Shown: one piece after another, positions 38,866 to 49,679 of the stretch | How the letters are laid out: each line of letters opens with the position of its first letter | How positions within the stretch are numbered: position 1 is the stretch's first letter | Source: Hydractinia symbiolongicarpus | Taxonomy: Eukaryota > Cnidaria > Hydrozoa > Anthoathecata > Hydractiniidae | DNA: 64,000 nt | Assembly (NCBI RefSeq): GCF_029227915.1 | Contig: NC_079882.1 | Location: 1,922,001-1,986,000 of the forward strand | Direction of reading: 5' to 3' | The notes under the pieces: model-generated | The model's input: only the letters and a program-made list of their open reading frames with translations | Databases searched by the model: none | Told to the model about the DNA's origin: nothing | Made by a program: the position numbers and the translations under genes

Positions 38866-40398
38866 ATGTCACTTATTTTTTATCTCTTGCTGCTCTGTGG
38901 TCTAGCGAGAGCTGACTACTACACAACTGCTTCTGAAATGGAAAATTTACTATTGCTAGAAAGGGAATTGTCAAGAACCTTCCTTGAGTATTATAAGTCT
39001 CGTGTAAGAAAGCTGGACGAGCTAGAACGATTTTTAGATGGCTTGGACCAAGAGGTGGAAGTTGACATTTCTCATCCAACAAACTCGTACCTTTTAATAA
39101 AGAGATTTGTCCAAAAATGGACAAACATTGATCAATTTGGACATGACGAAAAAGTAAAGACAGACTTCGAGATGCTTATTGCTCAAACTGACAGCATAAT
39201 AGAATTTAACGATCGTTACGAGTTACAAGGAGCTGTTTTTGCTATAATGAAGACCCAAGAAATTTACAACGTAAAAGTGAGCGATTATGCGAAAAATTTT
39301 GGCGGAAATGCTCATAATCTCACACCTGAGGACATTTTGGATATTGGAAAAAATGCTCAAAACTTGAATTACTTTCAACTGGCGACAATGTGGCTGGAAG
39401 AAGCACTCAAATATTACAAAAACAACGAGAAAGAAAAATTATCGTCGATATACGAGTACTTAGCCTGGACAACATATCAATCAGGTGAGTTAGAAGCAGC
39501 TATTGATTATACTCAAAACCATCTGGATTTGGTTAAAGATTCAGCTGTAGCGGCTTGGAATTTATGGCATTATAAGAGGGAACTAGTCGCAAGTTTCAGC
39601 GATCCCACTATACGAAAAGATCCGACTGTTCACGAAAAACCCTGGAATAAACGACACAAGGTTTTATGTCGACACGAAGAGGAAATACCGAAAATGGTAA
39701 AAAAAACTTTATTTTGTGATTATTACGCGCCTCATTATCAGTTTTACTTGAAGCCAATGAAAAGAGAGATTGCATACGACGAACCTAACTTGGTCATTTT
39801 TCATGATATGATACTTGCACATGAGATAAATCATTTAAAAAAGGTCGCTCGCAACAAGCTCAGTACTGCGCATGTCTACTCCATGATAGATGGAAGGAGA
39901 ATGACCGCCAATTACCGGATAAGTAAAAACACTTGGATTGATGACAAAACTGACATTTTTGTTGCTAAAATCATCAGACGAGTTGGAGCACTTCTAAACT
40001 TAGACATGCGTTACAGCGAGCCTTTACAAGTAGCCAATTACGGCATAGGGGGAAATTATGAACCACATTACGACTTTGCTACACCACCACATAATGCGAG
40101 TATATTTGGAGATTATGGTGAGCATGGTAATAGAATGGCCACAATGTTGATTTATCTAACTGATGTAGAAAAAGGAGGGGACACCGTCTTCACTACGACA
40201 GGCCCTGGTCTTATTGCCACACCAAAGAAGGGCTCTGCAGCATTTTGGTATAACCTTAAGCGGTCTGGGGAAGGGGATTATAAGACAAAACATGGTGCGT
40301 GTCCCATTTTATTAGGTGAAAAATGGGTGGCCAACTTGTGGATACACGAGTACGGTCAAGAGTTGAGACGACCATGTTCGTTAAATCCAGACGAATAA
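38866..40398 (+). CDS. P4HA: Prolyl 4-hydroxylase alpha subunit, intronless
   Basis: One 510-residue open frame. Residues 1-16 are a signal peptide. A P4HA N-terminal dimerisation region follows (about 20-150), then a TPR-like peptide-binding region rich in Tyr (about 150-245). The C-terminal Fe(II)/2-oxoglutarate oxygenase domain (about 320-500) has all the key residues: iron ligands His401, Asp403 and His476, and 2-oxoglutarate-binding Lys486 ten residues later. The enzyme hydroxylates proline in collagen-type sequences in the ER, normally with protein disulfide isomerase as beta subunit. The length is close to that of vertebrate P4HA1 (about 534). No intron interrupts the coding region, unlike every other gene here, so a retrocopy origin is possible. 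No KDEL-type signal is present, as usual for alpha subunits. In cnidarians, collagen and minicollagen are plausible substrates. Confidence 0.93.
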   Translation: MSLIFYLLLLCGLARADYYTTASEMENLLLLERELSRTFLEYYKSRVRKLDELERFLDGLDQEVEVDISHPTNSYLLIKRFVQKWTNIDQFGHDEKVKTDFEMLIAQTDSIIEFNDRYELQGAVFAIMKTQEIYNVKVSDYAKNFGGNAHNLTPEDILDIGKNAQNLNYFQLATMWLEEALKYYKNNEKEKLSSIYEYLAWTTYQSGELEAAIDYTQNHLDLVKDSAVAAWNLWHYKRELVASFSDPTIRKDPTVHEKPWNKRHKVLCRHEEEIPKMVKKTLFCDYYAPHYQFYLKPMKREIAYDEPNLVIFHDMILAHEINHLKKVARNKLSTAHVYSMIDGRRMTANYRISKNTWIDDKTDIFVAKIIRRVGALLNLDMRYSEPLQVANYGIGGNYEPHYDFATPPHNASIFGDYGEHGNRMATMLIYLTDVEKGGDTVFTTTGPGLIATPKKGSAAFWYNLKRSGEGDYKTKHGACPILLGEKWVANLWIHEYGQELRRPCSLNPDE

Positions 40399-41066
40399 GA
40401 ACCTTTCGCTTTTATAAGAAGTATTTAGAAGTAACTCCTATTTATAAACTGCATAAATCCTATCAGGCAATAGCTAAGTAACAAAAATGAGAGCGTTTGT
40501 AGAGTTATCTTAGACCAGTAATATATATTTGAAATATTTTACTGTTTACACGAATTTTATAATTTTTTTTATTCCGGAAATATATTGTTCTAAAAAATAT
40601 ATTTTTCGTTATTACTTAGCTAAATAGCTGTCGATGAATTTTCTTGCTATACTTTCATATGACAATTTTAATTTGACAGCTAAATGCTTAATGAAATATA
40701 TGGACAGCCTCATCACTGTCTATAAAATTACATACAAGACTCATACAATATCTACTTCAATCGTACTAATTTTCGCGCGTATTCATTTTCGCACAAGCTT
40801 TTTTAACAAAATATGGGTTCATTTAAAACGCCTTTCTGCAATCAGTTTTATTTCTGGAAAAATATCAATTTGCGCGCGTAATTTCTACACTAAAATTCGC
40901 GCACTGGCAAGCATTTTTGCGCGAAGACGCGAAAGTATGTGCAAAAAAGGGAAATTAAATTCACGGGTTCGCCTTTACTTTTAAATACCGCATTTCGTGT
41001 GTCTCGCTACTGCGGTTAACATCCTGCGCAGAGACAGACGAGGGCTATTTTTATAGAGACAAGCTT
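40399..41066. other. Convergent spacer between P4HA and the DEG/ENaC array
   Basis: This short spacer lies between two 3' ends. It holds a copy of the dispersed repeat with cacgggttcgcc and GACAGACGAGGGCTAT (about 40950-41063), reaching almost to the DEG/ENaC stop codon. A 116-codon plus-strand frame (40634-40984) runs through this repeat and is not regarded as a gene. Confidence 0.6.
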
Positions 41067-44000
41067 TCAAACAGGAGTTGTTTCGTCAACTTGAGTGGTC
41101 ATCAAGCTCAGTTTTCTTGACTCCTTCACTTCCTTCTTGCGCTTGTGGAAGCGCAAGATTTGATGATAACCAAGAAACGCAAATACGTCAACAAATTCAA
41201 CAAAGGTCAGCAAGCTAGCGCCAAGCATCAAACCAATTTCACCTCCCATATCACCTAAAAGGAAGAAAAGGAAAAAATCGTCAATGTAAAATATTCCTTA
41301 CTCGCGATTTTAATAGATTTTGACCACTTTATCAAAACATAACAGATTTACCGATGTGTTCCGTCTTTTGAAATTTCATGACTATCATACTAAAGTCCTA
41401 TATTTAGCACTATACTTACTATAAATTTTTTACATAGCTCGGTAGTAAAGCGTTTTCAATCGATCAAAATGATTAAGTTAGGCAGACAGCTTAATAAATA
41501 ATTTATGCTGGTTTGATAACTTTGGCTACGATGAGAAAATAAAATTTTATCCGACTCACGAAAAAAAAAAGTTAAAACTCCGCACGTTCGACGAAAACAA
41601 CAACGTTGCTTAAAGGAGAATATATTAATTAACTTTATAAACCTCTCCCGATCGCGTCCCCATGTATTTTAAGAAGGTTTAAAGCAACGCAGTCATGAAT
41701 CGCATAATTGTCAAAGGTTTCAAATTGTCCCAAGGGAACATGTCAACAATTGTTTGGTATAAAATGGTTCTAATGGAAGTATTTTTAGGACATGTTAAAA
41801 AAAATTCCGTCATAGAAAATCTTCATCTTGAAAGAACTGTATCATATTTCGTAATATGTCGTGACAACTGCTTCGTGGCAATTGTTTTTTGAGCAGGTTG
41901 ACCTCATTACTAAAACTACCTACCTAAAAATTGATAAAAGTCGAAAGAGGCTTCTTGTTCGTTTACAACTTTACTCATTTCACCAAAGAAAAATATAACA
42001 ACAATGATATTCCTCCTGAAACAAAACATAGTAGTAACATGTGAGGTCAACACATTTTTTTGTGTGTTATTTAAGGTTCTATCTACACTAGCATGCTTGT
42101 TGTAAGAAGTAGTCACTTGTGAAGCATAGTAACTCATACATTTTTATTTTTTTGGTTCCTTTGTTTTTTAACAAGATTCAATAAGTTTTTCTTAAATAAC
42201 TGAATTAAAATTTTACTCAATGTACGCATCCAGTTCTTTCTGATTCATCCTGTTGCTTAAGTTTAGCAGATGAGAAGACAGGTTCCTTTTACCAAATTCT
42301 TTTTCAAGCAGTATTGGATCGATGCCTTTTGGTGGATTGTGAACGAATCTTGCATCAGAAAGTCGAGTGGTGTAAGAGGTTATCTCGCAATCTATCGGAC
42401 ACTCTAGACGCATTTCGTAATCATTGAAAGATTCTAAAAAATAAAAGAAATAAATGCTTTTGCTGTTTGTTACACAGTACAAAATATATTTCTGGAAGTA
42501 GAATTAATTTTTGATTTTGCAGATGGCAGAGAACAAAAAGCATTAACAAAATTTAATTATTTTAGCTTTCCTTTCAAATGTTGTTTAGCAGTTAAAACTG
42601 TAATGTTTAGGCTCACATTTTACGTTTTTATAATCTATGAAAGAATTCCAGGATGAATACTACGTTCTTAAAATGTTCTTTATTTTTGGCGTGCGTCAGC
42701 CTTCCCAACTAGGTTCTTATAAAAAAACGTTTCTTACAAAATCATGACATGTTAACAATCGGGAACTGATTTGCAGATTAGGTTATAGAATTTCCCGAAC
42801 TGCTTTGTCGCAGATAGCAGACCTAGTGACAAACCACACAGTATCTTGTGTGTTTGATTAAGGCAGGGAAAGCAGAGATTAAACGTCAGGTTGAGTTAAA
42901 TATTATAAACAGGTAATTTGTTTTCAAACCGCCTAAAAATAATACTTTCGCCAAACTTATGACTTCGAGTAAGACGAACGTCTTTTTTCGTAACAGTTGG
43001 ATTTATGACGGCGATTTCTTTTTGATTAATTTTTTGTATTTGCCTGCCGATTACACCTTCGGGTACAAACACGAAAACAAAAGATTAACATTACATTTAC
43101 ATTTTGAAATTATTCGACGTTTTCTTCTATTCGTAAATTACTGCCTGTCGAACATGTCTGAACCTGCAGACAGCATTACAAATGTATTCCACTGCATCGA
43201 CTGTGAGAGAGTAATAAGTACTGAAATGAGACTCAAATTGCATAAAAAATCCTTCAAGAAGAAAAACGCGATTATTGTTTCGAATATAAATCCAGAGTCT
43301 CCAGATAACGATAACGTTGAGCCATCTGCTGTGAAATACAAATGGTGACGACGGGTCTTTTGAAAAGAACTAAGCACCTATATATGACGAAATTGGTTAT
43401 TAGAGAAAGAATGTTCTCTTTTTACAAACTGGTGGAGCTGGTAAAGCGAATGTAGATAAAGTTTCAAGACTTATATGAATGTTTGTGTTGATGATTTAGC
43501 ACAGAAGATAGTCGCCTTCAATGCTATAATGGTATACCCAATCAATTGCTTCAGCAACCATCCAAGAAAAGTAAAGCAAAGCAAGGGAACATTTAAGTGC
43601 ACTTTGAAGATGTGTGAAGCCTTTGCATGCAGGAAATGTTCCTTAACTATATTTGGAATGCAAAGCTATCCAAAATTATTTGAAATGTAGCTATCTAAAC
43701 CAAACAGGCGGAAATATCAAAGAATTTCACAAACAAGATTCAGAAAGGAAATGTTATTAGATGAAAGCAGCGCTATTGGTGGACGCTGCAAATCCATTTA
43801 ATTCGTCTTTACAAATAACATTGAAATAATCTGCTCATAGCGACCGTAACCTTTGTCCACAACTGATGAAGCCACTAAAAAGGGTTTTTGTTGCGCTGGT
43901 CAGATAGCTATTTTTATATCACGGTGTTCAACCCACTACTCAATAAAGTCACCAACAAATCTCGAAAACTTACTAAATCATCGAGAAAGAAAAGAAGCAC

Positions 44001-46675
44001 CAGTCAACAAAGGCGCTGGATGTCGAGCATTTCAGTTTATGCCAGTTGTGTTTGCTGCAACTGTTAGAGAAGATAGAGAAGGTTACACATTCTTGAAACG
44101 ATTAGCTGAGACTACCAGAGAAAAGAAAGGAGCGCTATAATATTACATCATGGATCAGACAATATATATGCTTCTTATTGATGAACACTGCAGAAATTTG
44201 TTCGCATCACATCATTTCTCTTTTTATAAATTTTAATTCATCATTTGAGAATATTGCACTCATCTATAGGCTGACAATTGATTACCATATGGAAAATTTT
44301 TAAAAAAAATAAAAAGCAACTTAGATGGTTACAAGTGCTTGTACATTGTATTTTTTAGAAACACGAACATCTTTTTGCCGTGTGCTTGTAAACTCAGATT
44401 CTACTGGAGAAATTACGTGAATCTGGCTGTAAGCTGGGTGCATCAAAAACTGTGAAACTGAAAGAAAATATTATAGTTTGTGAAGTCAATTGGAACGAGT
44501 TTATTTAACACAAACAAACATAATTTCAAAAATCATATATAATATTTACCTTTAGCTTCCAGTGCGCACAATATGGTCTCACGAAGCGAACAATACGGCA
44601 ATCTGTTATCTAAGCAAAAAATTGTGTTAAAAAAGTATTCAACGTTATACCGCCTATTTTAAGTTGCTTTTCGAATTTTGAGTAAATCTATTTTAACAAA
44701 TCATCATGCTACCTGGCATAAAAGGTTCTCTGCAACCGCATTGCTCACCAACATAATCTGTTAGTGATTCTAGCAAGCAAGCTTTCTGGGAGTAAATATC
44801 GAAATACTTTAACTTCTTTTCCCCGCAGTGAGTATCATAGGGCGGAGGAAGATTCTTTGTCTAAAAAAAATAAGCGGAGTAGTTCTACTTTAAATTTTCG
44901 GCATTTCGGCATTTCGGCATTTCGGTTTTATTCTTTATAAGTCTCAAAATTTACAGGTGAATTTAGGTCTTGTGAAAGTCATGACTTTCAACAACCATAA
45001 TTCTGGATGACTATACCTAGACCGAATTGGTTGATGTAGAAAAAATATTCGATTGAATTTAAACTTGACTCATTTCCGACCTTTTAGACTCGAGGAAAGG
45101 CTTCTTAAAGTCAAAAAATGAATTTGGACCGCCCGGAGTAAATTAAAAGCAACAATTACGCAAGTTTGTGTGCGTATGTGCTACCCACTAAGGCGGAATA
45201 ACTGCGTAGATTGATGGATAATATTTTCCTAAAAACAGGTTAGAAACCAGAACACTGACCATTCTACATATTATAAATTAGCAACATGACCAATATTCTT
45301 TAATCTTTTAATTATGTAGGTTAAGTGACCTGGTTTCATAGCTATGAAATGCTTAACCAACCTTAATAAAAATTTAGGTTTAACTTGTCCTGGCTTATAT
45401 TTTAAGTACCGTGCAACACGTTTCGGTAAAGCTTACTAAAATTTATATGCTGACTCCAAACAAATACCTGTTTACCTCTACTCTTTGCATGCTAACATAG
45501 GTTTTGAAGCCCGAAGTAAGCATCAATCCAAAGTTCGATGTTGGTAATTCATTTTGATCGTGTACAATTGCTTGCAATCCGCTGTACCCAAAGGTGTGTA
45601 CAGCATCGTCGTTTTGGAGATCAAACATGGCCTCGAAACCGAACTTTAATCCTTCGTGATCTACACTTAACAGTCGATGACCAACCTTTCCAGAATTTAA
45701 AGTAAAACACAGCTGGCCTGTTTCCGAGAAGTAGGAGGTGAAGTTTTGATGACTGCAGTTGTTAGGAGGCAGGTGCGGATGATCGGTTTTTCGTCGGATG
45801 TAATCGCATTCCTTGAAAATATCCCGAATTGAAAAAGATGTTCTCTTAAGTTCTTTCACGAATTCATCACCTGGTATGTCATAGCCTGGATCACTCCAGT
45901 TTGTGTATATCGGTAATCTTTTGTTTTTATACAATGTTTTGAGGGGACTATCAAGAATTTTACTTTTTTTAAATTGGTTTACTGTGCAAAAACTTATAGC
46001 CGGGAATGTTAAATCTGTCACGTACTCCAGTGTCGAAAGAGTGCTAAATGGATAAGACATGTATTCTATAATTCCTTCTTTTAGCTTCACGATGAAGTAT
46101 ACTGTACCAAGTACCATAAGAACAGCCCAAATGAAGCGGCGTATAAGATACGTATCCGAACATGTGTAGCGAAAGCCATGTAGGGTAGACGTATCGACAT
46201 ACCGGCGAAATATTTGTTTAACGGTTAAGCGCTCTTCGGCAATTTTACGCATGCGATCTTTAAGTCTACGACGAATTGTTGAGGAAAGTAACGATTTTGA
46301 AGCTTTATCAACATTACTTGCTGTTGTTACGACTTTCGCCATTTTTGCAACACCGTGTTTGTTCTCTTTTTCTTCTTCTTTTTCTTTCTCTATATTTTGT
46401 TGTGGTTTCTTCCAAGCTGCTACAAATTTAGCACGTGGTAAGCCATTTGACAAAAATACATTCTGATGCGAAGGTGTTTTCATAATTCTATTACCGTTAC
46501 CAGTGTTTTCGTTTTCTTGCTCCGTCGTTGTTTCGTCATTTAACGACACTTCGTTATCGAATGCAGCGCATTCATCTAGTAACACCGCTTCATCGTCGTT
46601 TTCATTACGTTGATTTTGCTGTTGAGCAAGTCGCGCAAAATTAATAAACTTTTCTGTTCTCCTCAATCCAAACAT
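41067..46675 (-). CDS. DEG/ENaC sodium channel subunit (array member 3)
   Basis: Six coding exons, 46675-45476, 44860-44713, 44609-44550, 42433-42217, 42015-41924 and 41254-41067, give 634 residues. A long charged cytoplasmic N-terminus (1-160) leads to the gating HG motif (166-167) in STLHGFRYTCSDTY. TM1 spans about 180-197 and the post-TM1 FPAISFC signature is at 224-230. A large extracellular domain with the Cys-rich blocks CGE...CGCREPFMP and CPIDC follows. The TM2 selectivity filter is GAS at 584-586, then a short basic tail. Subunits form trimeric, amiloride-type cation channels at the plasma membrane; cnidarian relatives (HyNaC) are gated by neuropeptides. Gating here is unknown. Intron 3 (2.1 kb) holds a dead retroelement and a candidate alternative terminal exon. 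It is the most 3' of three tandem copies. Confidence 0.9.
42950..44150 (+). pseudogene. Degenerate retroelement fragment in DEG/ENaC intron 3
   Basis: Three plus-strand pieces in shifted frames (42959-43348, 43475-43690 and 43853-44140) read as one decayed protein-coding element, opposite to the host gene. Pieces such as VDDLAQKIVAFNAIMVYP and FMPVVFAATV with FLKRLAE resemble the regions flanking reverse transcriptase in a retroelement type common in cnidarian genomes. This is recalled similarity, unverified. Stops and frameshifts show it is inactive. Family uncertain. Confidence 0.5.
44321..44457 (-). other. Candidate alternative 3'-terminal exon of DEG/ENaC member 3
   Basis: An acceptor ATTTTCTTTCAG at 44458 is followed by 137 nt that stay open in the frame set by exon 3 (phase 1), encoding about 45 residues before TAA at 44321. 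Splicing exon 3 to it would truncate the channel before TM2. No AATAAA was seen downstream. It has no counterpart that I could find in the two paralogues. Speculative. Confidence 0.25.
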
Positions 46676-49600
46676 ATTAACAAGAAAAAAGCAACGTTTA
46701 AAATGTAAACAAACAAAGTTCAGATTTTTTTGATTTTTTAATTATAACCTTTTCAATAAAAAACAAGATGTAAATTCACACTTCTTTCTTCAAGAAGTTC
46801 TCCTACTCTTTGGTGGCTTTTCTTTCAATTTAGATTTTGTGAGCCATCACCTGGTTGATTTAATTCATTTCGCAAATTCGTGTCCAGGCTTTATTGTTCA
46901 TTCTAATTGCTTTCGAAACTATGGTATAAATGTAATTATATATATGTTCTTTATCTGATCAACATTTGCACCAAACCACACATACGCTTTCTCGTATATT
47001 TTTGTGTTAAATTCTTTAAAAAGTAGCCATTAATTCGACATAACATTTTTAAACCTGTTTATAACCATGAAATTGTAGAAGGTACTTTATAGTACCTTCT
47101 ACAATTTCATGGTTATAAACAGGTTTAAAAATGTTATTTTTCGTTTAAAATACACCATACAGCGTCGAATTAATAACACAAGACTGTATGTAAATAAATC
47201 TAGAAAAATAAGCTTTATTATTTTTTGTTCTTTTTTGTTTAATTAGCCGATAAATGTTAGCGGTGATTTTCACAAACTTGTGTTCAAAAAGATAAAGCTT
47301 CTTTAACTAAATGTATTATATGATAAATAATGTACATCATTTTGTGCGAAATGTTAATCCGATTCGGGAAAATGTGATGTTTTGTCTTATCCGACATTAA
47401 ATTAGCTCAGATCGAAAAAATGCATCCTATTTTAAACACCGCTTTTTGTAATTAAACTTTTAAACGCCCTGTTTTAATTAACGCCCATGAAACGCCCTAA
47501 ATTAACTCAGTAGAATTCAAAATTTACAGCGAGTTTTTTGAATGAACAGAACTCGATTTAAAGTTAGTATGTCAAACTTTGTCAAACAAACTTCCTCTGT
47601 TTGATCTTTGGTTCACAAGTTATGTTGACTATATACGTCTTATATGCTATCAGACATAAAAGAAAAAATAACACGGGCAATCAGATAAAGATACTTAAAA
47701 GACGTATAAGATCTGCTTTAATTTTGCAAGACAAAGAAAGCACAAGAAACAGGAAAAAAGTGGACGAAATTTAAAATCATGCTACATTTGCATTTACATA
47801 ATGTATTTTTTACATACATACGTATGAAAGCATACGTCTTTACATGAGCTTATACCATTGACTGCAACAAAGAGGTTGGGAAGAGAGTTTTAAACTGCCT
47901 TGCTGAGAACACTTTGCGGGTTGATTTTACTTTTCATCTAAAACTTACCACATGTATGTTGTTTACAGTTCATTCGAAACTATGAGAAACACTAATCCTG
48001 TAAAGGATACACACTCAGTGTTTTTGTTTGTCATCAAAATTATTAATCCAAGTTACTTATTTTGTCATCTCTAGTCTGAGAATCTACTTAGTGCCCATTC
48101 TCCTAGTCTCGTGATGCGCTTTAACGAGTTTGAATTAAATAGGTGGCATGCTTGTCCAGAAAAACTTCGGGTTGTGTGTTAAGAAACAAGGTTTTTTTAT
48201 TAGCAACACTTTATAAGCAACACAAGGCTCAAACTTTTTCGAAACAACTGGTTAACAACAGCCCACCCTAAAGGGGGTAAATAAAAAGGTTCATCGGAAT
48301 TATAAGAAAAAACAATAGTTTCCCAGAGTTACCTTGTTCCAGCTGTTATGTAAAAATTTTACGAGAAAAAAATCAATTTTGATTGGCGTATTAATTAACC
48401 TATCAGAGCAGTTAAGCACATCCGGTTTCCAAAGCAGATAGTCAACCAGCAACATCCTATAGAAAAGATAAGCGTTAAACCGCATGGGCGCCAACATTTT
48501 GTGTTGCTTATACTAAGAACGTACCGGCAGAAAATCGCGGTCTTCGATGTTGAGGGTAATCAAAAGTTACAGTGAAAAATGGAAAGTCACAGCAGTTGTA
48601 AACGGTGTTGGCTTTTTAAGCTGTGACCGTGACTCCCTAAGGCACTTCTATGTTTGATGACGGGGCGATTTGATAATTGTCAACTAAACATGAGACTAAA
48701 TTTAAACCCAAGTTTTTACGAACAAAAACATGTCACCTTTTTTCATATTTTTGTTGCAATGTCAAATTTTTCGTAAAATGAACAATTAGCCATTATATTC
48801 TGTGGGCGGTGATTCATGCTTTCGTTGAAATATAAGCAACAACATATATTTTTCGACAACTTCATCTCTTTATTGGCCTTTCGCTAGAAAAAATACAATT
48901 TCATCATCGCCTGAATTCTGCCCAATAAGAACACCATGTAGATAAAAGGATAAAGCATACGCGTTTAGCCCTATTAGACCTGGCTATTTTATGCCCAGAG
49001 GCGTACCAGTTCTGCTTAAGTAATGAAACTCGGAACACGCGCGTTACATGTCTTGATACAAACTTTTTCTTGGTTAAGATTAACTTGTCCCGGGCATCAT
49101 AAATGACGTCACACGTACAAAAATGAGCCGTTTTTCTTATTTTACAATACACTTTAAAATCTCACGTAGTATTGTGTTATGACCGTGCTACTTGGTAAAA
49201 TTGTAGACCGAATGCAAAAAAATTGGCTTCACACAGAGAAAATAAATTTAGTTACGTCACTGAGATAAAAAAAAAATAATTTATCTGCAATGTTTCTAAT
49301 TTCAAGTATAATAATATAAAGATACGTTTTTCCAGAAGTATTGACGCTTCTGTCATAAAACTTGGTGCATCTGTATAACATTGCATTCAAAGGTGATCGA
49401 GTTAAAAAAGACAAAAGCTATAATGACGTGAATGACGTGAAGATCAGGCAAATGAAGGTATTTCTTCGGATCGATAATTTCTTTCCCTATATAATAGAGT
49501 TAAACCTACATGTGTGTTCTACCAAGTTTTGCATTCAAAAATAGGCAAAAGTAATATGATAATAAATTATATTACTTTCAGTGCAGACTGTCGCAAGACA

Positions 49601-49679
49601 AACTTTATATAAAAATAACCTTTTATAAAACGACACATTAGTTTTACAAAGATAGATAGATTAAAGGAGAAAAATATAG
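46676..49679. other. Spacer between DEG/ENaC members 2 and 3
   Basis: About 3 kb upstream of member 3 and downstream of member 2, expected to hold the member 3 promoter. The main feature is a perfect hairpin at 47041-47136. A remnant with taaacgccc motifs lies at 47455-47500. Minus-strand frames at 48300-48497 and 48904-49152 show no domain and are considered chance. Confidence 0.6.
47041..47136. repeat. Perfect inverted repeat, 46-bp arms, 4-base loop
   Basis: The left arm (47041-47086) begins taacatttttaaacctgttt and is exactly reverse-complementary to the right arm (47091-47136) around the loop ttat. Outside it, taattcgac (about 47030) and gtcgaatta (about 47164) form a further imperfect outer pair. 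Transcribed, it would form a long perfect stem. Confidence 0.95.

Noticed and set aside
43853-44140. Plus-strand 95-codon frame considered as a gene
   Set aside because: It is one piece of a frameshifted retroelement lying in the DEG/ENaC intron.
49362-49544. Frames on both strands at 48300-49544
   Set aside because: Short, domainless, overlapping on opposite strands, and without splice or family support.
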